This document shows, piece by piece, positions 1-5,247 of a DNA stretch of 11,413 nucleotides. Position numbers and translations under genes: made by a program. Source of the DNA: an uncultured Collinsella sp. (lineage in GTDB: Bacteria > Actinomycetota > Coriobacteriia > Coriobacteriales > Coriobacteriaceae); NCBI GenBank assembly GCA_900548935.1, contig URMR01000048.1, forward strand, positions 1-11,413. Direction: 5' to 3'. The notes below the pieces were generated by a model that was not told the origin of the DNA, did not search any database, and worked only from the letters and a program-made list of their open reading frames with translations. Position 1 is the stretch's first letter. Every line of letters begins with the position of its first letter.

Positions 1-850
1 CGTTCGATAGCGCATCAGCGATATTCGCAAGACGCTCCGACCCCTGCGGATCGTCGACGATAAACACCAGATAGCCCGGAACGATCTGCATCTCGGGACC
101 GTGGACGAACTCCTCGCCTTCGTGATGCATGGCAGGAATCTTGATGGTCTCGCTCAGCTTGAGGGCCGCCTCTTCGGCAACGCCATAGTTGGGGCCGTTG
201 CCGACGACCATGGCGGGCGTGTGCTCAGAAAGCTCGAGCATGTGGTCTTGGACATATGCCTCGGCGGTCTTGCACATCACGGCATTGGCCTGGATAGCCT
301 CACGCAGGTCGTCAAGACGCTGGGCAACGCCCTTGGCGTCAATCGTTCCGCGCGCCTGACCGCCGTAAATACCAAAGAGCACCAGGTACTCAACGAGCAC
401 CTCGACGCCCAGAGTCACAAAGTCCACCGACTCGACGCCCACACCGTAGTCAAGAACGATGTCAGCGTGTTCCTTGATGGGTGCCTCGACGTTTGCCGTG
501 AGCGCAACTGCAGCCATATCGTGTGCGCGCATGTAATCGAGCGCCGCAATCGTATTGGTCGAATAGCCACTCTGCGAAACGGCAATGTTGAGCACATGCT
601 GCGGATAGGTGTGTTCAAAATCGACGAAGGCCTCGGGCGTCACAACGGACACCTGCATTTGCAGGGCATCTTGCAGGTAATCGCGGGCGCAATCGGCGGC
701 ATGGCGCGACGAACCCGAAGCAACGATGCGCAGCGCGTCAAAAGAACCGGACTGGAAAATATCAACGAGCTGCGCTACCAGCTCAGACGAACGCTCGAGG
801 TTCTCCCCCATACGCACATGGGCAAGCTGAACGTAATCGAGCATCTTCAT
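1..850 (-). CDS. SIS-domain sugar-phosphate isomerase/deglycase (3' end outside window)
   Basis: The visible 283 codons encode a double-SIS protein of the GlmS-isomerase/AgaS/FrlB type, cytoplasmic enzymes acting on phosphorylated amino sugars or Amadori products. Seen: a first SIS fold at about residues 40-165 with GSSRHAA (46-52) and the phosphate-binding SQSGYSTNT (92-100), then a second SIS fold from about 210 with VVGNGPNYGVAEEAALKLSE (215-234) and EEFVHGP (246-252), the family's E-x-x-HGP element. There is no glutaminase domain, so it is not a full GlmS. The start is the ATG at 850-848, preceded by GAGGTG five bases upstream; a second ATG two codons on is a poorer fit. The C-terminal part lies beyond the left edge. 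Two HutC-type repressors lie directly upstream on the same strand, which suggests inducer-controlled catabolism. The exact substrate cannot be assigned; fructosamine/glucoselysine-phosphate deglycase and amino-sugar isomerase are both possible. Confidence 0.85.
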   Translation of the reverse strand, partial: MKMLDYVQLAHVRMGENLERSSELVAQLVDIFQSGSFDALRIVASGSSRHAADCARDYLQDALQMQVSVVTPEAFVDFEHTYPQHVLNIAVSQSGYSTNTIAALDYMRAHDMAAVALTANVEAPIKEHADIVLDYGVGVESVDFVTLGVEVLVEYLVLFGIYGGQARGTIDAKGVAQRLDDLREAIQANAVMCKTAEAYVQDHMLELSEHTPAMVVGNGPNYGVAEEAALKLSETIKIPAMHHEGEEFVHGPEMQIVPGYLVFIVDDPQGSERLANIADALSN

Positions 851-872
851 CGTCTCACCTCGTAACAAATCA

Positions 873-889
873 TTAGTATTTGATACCAA
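873..889 (-). promoter_or_regulatory. Candidate operator / promoter region of the SIS gene
   Basis: On the minus strand this reads TTGGTATCAAATACTAA, an imperfect dyad with GTAT/ATAC arms around CAA. It lies 23 bases upstream of the SIS start. Part of it (GGTATCAAA) recurs in the same orientation at 912-920, 33 bases away, close to three helical turns. A weak -10-like TACTAA overlaps the dyad, so a repressor bound here would block transcription. Binding by the neighbouring GntR proteins is inference. Confidence 0.4.
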
Positions 890-977
890 TCACAGTTACA
901 GGTTACGGCTTTTTGATACCTCTTTGTCGATTAATTTATCCCCATCGGCGAACGGTCGATTTTGAGCCCTGTAAGGT

Positions 978-987
978 TGTATATACA
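978..987. promoter_or_regulatory. Candidate GntR/HutC operator (TGTATATACA)
   Basis: This is a perfect 10-base palindrome. Its core GTATATAC fits the GTNTANAC pattern described for operators of the HutC subfamily of GntR regulators. It lies in the 193-base gap between the second GntR gene and the SIS gene, about 130 bases before the SIS start. Two HutC-type regulators are encoded immediately upstream, so it is a reasonable binding site for one of them. A 10-base AT-rich palindrome can also occur by chance. Confidence 0.4.
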
Positions 988-1043
988 GCTGACCCAACGA
1001 TCAAAACTGGTTAGTTTCCCAGCCGTTATTCACAAAATACCAG

Positions 1044-1757
1044 CTAGTACGTATAGGTGTAGCCGCCCGTATCGCCACGATTGAAGGACTTTACATACTC
1101 GATAGCCTGACCGCTCGCGTCATAGCTCACGCATTCCAAAAGCAAAACAAGATCGCCCTGTTCCAGTCCAAGGAGGCCGGCATCTCGTGCGCCCAGCGCT
1201 TCGATATCGAGCTTTTCCTGTGCCATGACTGGCTTTCGGCCCAGCATCTCATAGGTCTCGTACAAACTGAAGACCGACACGTCAATATCTTCGATGGTTG
1301 GGAACAGCAGGCAGGGAATCAGCGCCGTCTCAATCGATACGGGGCTACCGTTTATGCAGTTCAGGCGTCGAACGGAATAGAGCAGGTCGTCCTCGGCGAT
1401 GCCAAACAGGTCGGCGTAATATGGCCCCGCATAACGCTTGGAACGCGCGAGAATACGGACGGACGGCTCGCCGCCCGAAGCACGGACCGATTCACGGAAA
1501 CCGACCGTGCGTTCAAAAAAAGCAGGTACTTTCTGCGCCACAAAGGCACCTTTTCCCCGAACACGGCGAATCTGCCCGCGCCGAACCAGCTCATCGACAG
1601 CGCTTCGGATGGTCAAGCGTGTCGTACCAAATTCCTCGGCAAGGTCTTTTTCGGACGGAATCATGGAACCCGTGGGATATATACCGCGCTCGATACGTTC
1701 CTCGATGCGGCGTCGAATGCGCATATAAACCGGGGTGGCATCTACTGTTTCAGCCAT
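1044..1757 (-). CDS. GntR-family transcriptional regulator, HutC subfamily (UTRA domain)
   Basis: A 237-residue DNA-binding repressor. The N-terminal winged helix-turn-helix covers about residues 10-75, with PSEKDLAEEFGTTRLTIRSA (34-53) followed by the wing GKGAFV (68-73). A UTRA ligand-binding domain follows from about 93 to 230, recognised by the LYSVRRL...GSPVSIETALIP stretch and the C-terminal FNRGDTGGYTYTY. UTRA domains of this subfamily usually bind small sugar phosphates or related metabolites as inducer. The length is normal for the family. The start is ATG at 1757-1755 with AGGTG about six bases upstream, inside the 3' end of the preceding regulator gene, so translation is probably coupled. 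The next gene downstream is the SIS sugar-phosphate enzyme, its likely target along with its own operon. The effector is unknown. Confidence 0.93.
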   Translation of the reverse strand: MAETVDATPVYMRIRRRIEERIERGIYPTGSMIPSEKDLAEEFGTTRLTIRSAVDELVRRGQIRRVRGKGAFVAQKVPAFFERTVGFRESVRASGGEPSVRILARSKRYAGPYYADLFGIAEDDLLYSVRRLNCINGSPVSIETALIPCLLFPTIEDIDVSVFSLYETYEMLGRKPVMAQEKLDIEALGARDAGLLGLEQGDLVLLLECVSYDASGQAIEYVKSFNRGDTGGYTYTY

Positions 1758-2509
1758 TGTTCACCTGCCACGCTCCTCATGCCGTTCTCTTCGCCGTTAT
1801 CGGCAAAGCGGAACTTTGTGGGCAAAATCACCGATTTGCAATGCTCCACAAAGCGCATGTCCTTATCAAATTCGATCGAGCTCTCATAGAACACCGGCGT
1901 TCCCTCTTCTTGCTGGAGCAGCTCGGCCTCTTCGGCGTTCAAACGCGAGATGGAGATATGCTCACGTCCATGCTCAACACGCACGCCACCTTCTTTGAGC
2001 AAGACATCGTAAAGACTCTCACACTCAAAATCGTGCTCGGGAAGCGCGGGGCACAGGGACAGGTTAACGTGAGCGGTCTCGATTGACGCCGGCTCGCCCT
2101 CTATAAGTCGAATGCGCTGCATGCGGAGTAAAGGAGCGCCCACAGCCACCCCAAGCTTGTCGGCAAGCGCCTCATCCGCCTCGATGGTCCCGGTGGAAAC
2201 CAGACGAGAAGAGGGGTGCAGGCCGGCAGTCCGCACAGCATCGGAAAAGTTATACGTTTCCTGGAAGATATTCAGCGGCTTGGGAGGACACACATACGTA
2301 CCCGATCCGCGACGGCTCTCGAGCGTTCCACACGAGATGAGCCGCGTGATACCGGCGCGCAACGCCGTACGCGAAACGCCGATCTCTTCGCACAGCACAC
2401 GCTCGGCCGGCAGTCGATCGCCGCCGGCAAGCTGGTGGTGCTGGATATACCAAAGAATTCCCTCAACAGCACGATCTTTGGGGGGAATTGCATAAGATTC
2501 GCCTGCCAT
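1742..2509 (-). CDS. GntR-family transcriptional regulator, HutC subfamily (UTRA domain), second copy
   Basis: A 255-residue repressor with the same architecture as its downstream neighbour: winged helix-turn-helix at about 12-75 (LPAERVLCEEIGVSRTALRA at 33-52, wing GSGTYV at 68-73) and a UTRA domain from about 95 to 240, with the typical LRMQRIRLIEGEPASIETAH stretch. Sequence similarity to the next gene is modest, so this is an old duplication or two independent regulators. The start is ATG at 2509-2507 with GAGGAG eight bases upstream. Its last 16 bases overlap the first codons of the following GntR gene in another frame. The upstream gene ends 38 bases before it with no terminator visible, so the two may share a transcript. 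Ligand and targets are unknown; the operator-like dyads before the SIS gene are candidates. Confidence 0.92.
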   Translation of the reverse strand: MAGESYAIPPKDRAVEGILWYIQHHQLAGGDRLPAERVLCEEIGVSRTALRAGITRLISCGTLESRRGSGTYVCPPKPLNIFQETYNFSDAVRTAGLHPSSRLVSTGTIEADEALADKLGVAVGAPLLRMQRIRLIEGEPASIETAHVNLSLCPALPEHDFECESLYDVLLKEGGVRVEHGREHISISRLNAEEAELLQQEEGTPVFYESSIEFDKDMRFVEHCKSVILPTKFRFADNGEENGMRSVAGEQWLKQ

Positions 2510-2547
2510 TGCACAGACTCCTCATTCAGAAACGTATGCCGCCATAA

Positions 2548-3036
2548 TTAGGCCAGCCCTCCCATGGCATCAAATTCGGCCTTGATCTTCTCGGCGACAT
2601 TCCGATACGACTTATATAGACTTGAATCGCGTTTGACTTCGTCGGTCATAACGGGAATCTCTAATTTGGAAACTTCGTCTTTTCCCGTCTGAACCGCCAC
2701 AACAACGCCCATACCAAGACACATATTACGCTTGGCAGCGTTTATTTTCGCCGCCTTGGCAGGATTTACCAGGATACGCTGGGCAAATTCCTGTTTTGAG
2801 GCCACTTCCTCGGCCTCCGGATCGCCCGCCTCGGCCACTTCGCACTGCAACACGTCCGCATAGTCAAAAATCTTAGGCTCTGCACCGCGCTGATGCACGG
2901 CCCACTTGCGGCGCGTGGCATCCTGGTAGATAGCCGGCAAAAACGTAAACCGCGGCGGGTCCAAAATCGTATCCGTGATGGTAAACACATCGGGATCAAA
3001 GGCATCCTGCGGGTTTTTCTTCTTGAACAGCCCCAT
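2548..3036 (-). CDS. Protein of unknown function, 162 residues
   Basis: I do not recognise a characterised family. The protein starts MGLFKKKNPQDAFDPDVFTI and has no signal peptide or convincing membrane helix, so it is probably cytoplasmic. It alternates short hydrophobic strands (VFTITD, FTFLPAIYQ, KWAVHQRG) and contains FDYADVLQCEV (57-67), reminiscent of the beta-rich pleckstrin-like cores found next to DUF4428-type domains; that resemblance is from memory and weak. The C-terminal 20 residues look helical. The start is ATG at 3036-3034, chosen because GGGAGG sits five bases upstream; an in-frame ATG at 3069 would add eleven residues but destroy this ribosome-site arrangement. It lies 38 bases upstream of the first GntR gene on the same strand and diverges from the his operon. 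Confidence 0.75.
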   Translation of the reverse strand: MGLFKKKNPQDAFDPDVFTITDTILDPPRFTFLPAIYQDATRRKWAVHQRGAEPKIFDYADVLQCEVAEAGDPEAEEVASKQEFAQRILVNPAKAAKINAAKRNMCLGMGVVVAVQTGKDEVSKLEIPVMTDEVKRDSSLYKSYRNVAEKIKAEFDAMGGLA

Positions 3037-3073
3037 ATCAGCCTCCCGTACTAGCATTAAACAACTCAAGCTG

Positions 3074-3082
3074 AATATAGCA
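3074..3082 (-). promoter_or_regulatory. Candidate extended -10 promoter for the unknown-function gene
   Basis: On the minus strand this reads TGCTATATT, a TGn extension plus a -10-like hexamer. It would place the transcript start about 30 bases before the ATG at 3036. No good -35 hexamer sits at 16-18 bases upstream, which extended -10 promoters tolerate. Prediction by eye only. Confidence 0.35.
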
Positions 3083-3128
3083 CCAATTTCAAGCCGCTGC
3101 CTTACCCTATCGGTACGCGGCGTCTATG

Positions 3129-3260
3129 GCTCGCCCAGCGGAAAAGTTCACGGACGAGGGCCGGGATGCCTGCTTTGTTTTGAGAAGTTCGCGAAGCCCA
3201 CTTCTCAAAACAAAGCATGCCTCCCCGGCCCTCGTCTGTAAACTTTTCCGCTGGGCGAGC
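3129..3260. repeat. 132-base near-perfect palindrome (possible repeat or MITE-like element)
   Basis: The left arm begins GCTCGCCCAGCGGAAAAGTT (3129-3148) and the right arm ends with its exact complement (3241-3260). Each arm is about 60 bases. The arms differ at two positions near 3150-3153 and in a small asymmetric internal loop near 3165-3171/3216-3225. The inner arms TGCTTTGTTTTGAGAAGT (3171-3188) and 3200-3217 match exactly around an 11-base loop (3189-3199). It sits between divergent genes, where a terminator is not expected, and lacks a clear target-site duplication. It encodes nothing; frames across it exist only because it is palindromic. Confidence 0.85.
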
Positions 3261-3340
3261 GGGGCCGTGGGCAATCCGTTCTAATGTTTCCAAATGAATA
3301 CGCTGTGAGTCGCGAGAGACGATTCTCCCCGCAAACACTC

Positions 3341-3349
3341 TAGTATGCT
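3341..3349 (+). promoter_or_regulatory. Weak -10 candidate for the his operon
   Basis: TAGTATGCT contains two overlapping hexamers (TAGTAT, TATGCT), each matching four of six -10 positions. I find no convincing -35 box at the right spacing. A start near 3356 would put the 3361-3386 hairpin at the extreme 5' end of the transcript. Position also favours it, as the last AT-rich stretch before hisZG. Confidence 0.3.
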
Positions 3350-3360
3350 AAAGTACCCAG

Positions 3361-3390
3361 AAGACCGGCGGAGCTATGCCGGTCTTTCGT
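3361..3390 (+). terminator. Hairpin with short U-rich tail in the his leader (possible attenuator)
   Basis: AAGACCGGC (3361-3369) pairs perfectly with GCCGGTCTT (3378-3386) around an 8-base loop and is followed by TCGTTCT. It resembles a weak intrinsic terminator, but it lies only 24 bases before the hisZG ribosome site with no gene ending upstream on this strand. It could be a leader attenuator, a 5'-end stabiliser, or neither. No alternative antiterminator pairing was found by eye. Confidence 0.45.
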
Positions 3391-3424
3391 TCTATATGAA
3401 ACGCAGCATGAGGAGGCTCACCAG

Positions 3425-5140
3425 ATGACGGCCACACCGTGGGGATTCCGGGACATATTGCCCGAGGAGGCTCAGGCACGCGAGGAGATCGCATGTACGG
3501 TGAAGGGCTGCTTTAGGGGGCATCATTACCTTCCGGTCGAGACGCCGCTGCTCGAGGACAAGGGTTCGCTTGAGGAGGGCGGCCGCATTGCGGACACGCC
3601 GTTTAAGCTCTTTGATGACGACGGCCGCCTGCTGGTGGTCCGTCCCGACAACACGCTGCCGATCGTGCGTCTGGTTTCGACCCGCATGCGCGCGGCCGAC
3701 CTGCCCCTGCGCCTTCGCTACGAGGCGCCGGTGGTTCGCGAGTGCCAGCGCAATGCCGGTGGCTCGCGTCAGTTTACGCAGCTGGGCTTTGAGCTTATCG
3801 GCGCGGGCGATACCGCGGGCGATGTCGAGATCGTCTCGCTGGTGGCGGAGGCCGTACGCGAGCTGGCGCTTCCCGATGCGCGCATTATCGCAGGTAGCGT
3901 GCGTCCTTTTAAGGAATTGCTCGCGGTATGCGAGGATCGTGAGCTGGCTGCCGAGGCTCTGCGCTGCGTGCATGCCAACGACTTTGTGGGCCTCGATGCC
4001 CGCGTGGCTGTCAGCGCCGAGTCCGATGCCGTCAAGGCCGCCATTAGCGAGCTGCCGCGTCTGCACGGCGGAGCCGAAGTACTCGATCGCGTGGATGCGT
4101 TGCTGGTTGCCGCCGGTATCGTCGCGCCGCTCACGCACGAGCTACGCGCTCTGGTCGAGGGCTTGGCTCCCGAGGACGCTCAGGTGCTGTCCTTCGACTT
4201 CTCCATCATGAACTCGTTTGATTACTACACGGGCCTGGTCTTTAAGGCCTATGCCGGTGGCCTGCCCGATCCGGTGGGCTCGGGCGGTCGCTACGACTCC
4301 ATCTTTACCGGTGCATTTGGCGACGGCATCGAGGTGCCGGCGGCGGGCTTTGCCTTTTCGCTCGAGCGTCTGGAGGCCGCGCGCACCTCGGCCGAGGACG
4401 CTGCTTCCGATGGTGACCATGCCGTGGGGCGCGGCACCGAGGGTCCGCTGCGCATCGCCGTGCCCAAGGGCTCGCTCAAGGCCGACACGCTCGACGTGCT
4501 CGAGGCCGCAGGTTTGGACGTCTCTGAGCTGCGTGACCCCGGCCGTCACCTGATCGTGCGCGGCCGCGACACGCGTGCCGGCGAGGGTGCGGTCGGCGAT
4601 ATCGAGTTTGTCATCGTGCGTCCCAGCGACGCGCCCGCCTTTGTGGGCTGCGGCGGTGCCGACTGCGGCATCTGCGGTTGGGACTCGCTTATCGAGGCAG
4701 ACCTCAACCTGCTGCAGCTGGTCGACCTGGGCTACGGCCTGTGCACGTTTATCGAGGCGGAGCCTGCGTGGCGCGCCGGCCAGGCCGAGCGCAACTATGC
4801 CCGCCGTGGGTCGCTTCGCGTGGCAACCAAGTACCCGCGCATCGCGAGTACCTGGTATGCCGAGCGCGGCGTGAACGCCGACATCGTCTCGCTGCACGGC
4901 AACATCGAGCTGGGCCCCATTGTCGGCATGACCGATCGCATCGTGGATATTACCGCCACGGGCGCCACGCTGCGCGATAACGACTTGGTCATCACCGGTC
5001 GCATTATGGACTGCACGGCCCGCTTCTTTGTCAATCCGGGTGCCGCGCGCCTGGATCCGCGCGTGCGCAATCTGGCAGATCGCTTGGCGGCAGCCGTGAA
5101 GGACAAGCATTTTGAGCCCGTTGCGGGCTCGGCACAATAG
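3425..5140 (+). CDS. hisZG: Fused HisZ-HisG ATP phosphoribosyltransferase (EC 2.4.2.17)
   Basis: One uninterrupted 571-residue frame joins the regulatory subunit HisZ to short-form catalytic HisG, catalysing the first committed step of histidine synthesis (ATP + PRPP to phosphoribosyl-ATP). Residues 1 to about 322 are HisZ, a histidyl-tRNA-synthetase-like fold with GFRDILPEEA, ETPLLED, RPDNTLPIVRL, SRQFTQLGFELIGAG and GSGGRYDSIF. A polar linker at about 323-340 follows. Residues 342-571 are HisG: LRIAVPKGSL (342-351), the FVGCGGADCGICGWD region (406-420), RVATKYPRIAS, and the PRPP loop DITATGAT (508-515). HisG lacks the C-terminal ACT-like regulatory domain of long forms, which fits HisZ dependence. 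The start ATG has AGGAGG eight bases upstream. It is the first gene of the operon. In most bacteria HisZ and HisG are separate chains forming a hetero-octamer; here stoichiometry would be fixed at 1:1. Confidence 0.93.
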   Translation: MTATPWGFRDILPEEAQAREEIACTVKGCFRGHHYLPVETPLLEDKGSLEEGGRIADTPFKLFDDDGRLLVVRPDNTLPIVRLVSTRMRAADLPLRLRYEAPVVRECQRNAGGSRQFTQLGFELIGAGDTAGDVEIVSLVAEAVRELALPDARIIAGSVRPFKELLAVCEDRELAAEALRCVHANDFVGLDARVAVSAESDAVKAAISELPRLHGGAEVLDRVDALLVAAGIVAPLTHELRALVEGLAPEDAQVLSFDFSIMNSFDYYTGLVFKAYAGGLPDPVGSGGRYDSIFTGAFGDGIEVPAAGFAFSLERLEAARTSAEDAASDGDHAVGRGTEGPLRIAVPKGSLKADTLDVLEAAGLDVSELRDPGRHLIVRGRDTRAGEGAVGDIEFVIVRPSDAPAFVGCGGADCGICGWDSLIEADLNLLQLVDLGYGLCTFIEAEPAWRAGQAERNYARRGSLRVATKYPRIASTWYAERGVNADIVSLHGNIELGPIVGMTDRIVDITATGATLRDNDLVITGRIMDCTARFFVNPGAARLDPRVRNLADRLAAAVKDKHFEPVAGSAQ

Positions 5141-5247
5141 CGCGAGCACGCACGGGCGCCCCAACGTCCGGGTTGTGCGGGCCGACTGGCGCCGCCGCCC
5201 GGTCTCTCGTTTTTCGAACAAAACCTCGACCGATAGGGGATACCGAT
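5141..5247 (+). other. 107-base gap between hisZG and hisD with GC-rich inverted repeats
   Basis: This is one of only two sizeable gaps in the operon. It contains competing short GC stems, CCGGG (5168-5172) with CCCGG (5198-5202), or CGGGC (5178-5182) with GCCCG (5197-5201), followed by TCTCTCGTTTTTCG. This could be a weak terminator or processing site that lowers expression of downstream genes. Each stem is only five base pairs, so chance in GC-rich DNA is quite possible. No gene fits here. The hisD ribosome site (AGGGGAT) lies at its end. Confidence 0.35.

Larger units (their letters stand above)
3037..3424. other. Divergent intergenic region, 388 bases
   Basis: No gene is supported here. 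It separates the leftward unknown-function/GntR genes from the rightward his operon. Contents in order: an extended -10 candidate for the left unit (3074-3082), a 132-base palindrome (3129-3260), about 80 bases in which I see nothing specific, a weak -10 candidate for the his operon (3341-3349), a 9-bp hairpin (3361-3386), two tiny overlapping open frames of doubtful status, and the hisZG ribosome site AGGAGG at 3411-3416. No T-box consensus (the AGGGTGG...ACCGCG antiterminator element) and no histidine-codon run are visible, although both are common in his leaders. Confidence 0.8.

Noticed and set aside
1..850. GlmS (glucosamine-6-phosphate synthase)
   Set aside because: The SIS folds begin near the N-terminus with no glutaminase domain and no N-terminal catalytic Cys2.
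101..865. Long plus-strand open frame opposite the SIS gene
   Set aside because: The minus strand carries clear SIS motifs with a good ribosome site; the plus-strand translation has no family features and is an antisense by-product of codon bias.
3037..3069. Upstream start adding 11 residues to the unknown-function protein
   Set aside because: GGGAGG lies five bases before the ATG at 3036 and the MGLFKKK start is typical; the longer start has no comparable ribosome site.
3129..3260. CRISPR array or Rho-independent terminator
   Set aside because: There is a single inverted repeat, not direct repeats with spacers, and no T-run follows; it lies between the starts of divergent genes.
2975..3338. 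Open frames crossing the 3129-3260 palindrome on both strands
   Set aside because: Both read the same palindrome and so give similar peptides (FEK...SQNKA); no ribosome site and no conserved domain. The repeat explains them.
3262..3424. T-box riboswitch controlling the his operon
   Set aside because: No AGGGTGG-ACCGCG antiterminator consensus, no stem I specifier region, and too little space between the palindrome and hisZG for a full T-box.
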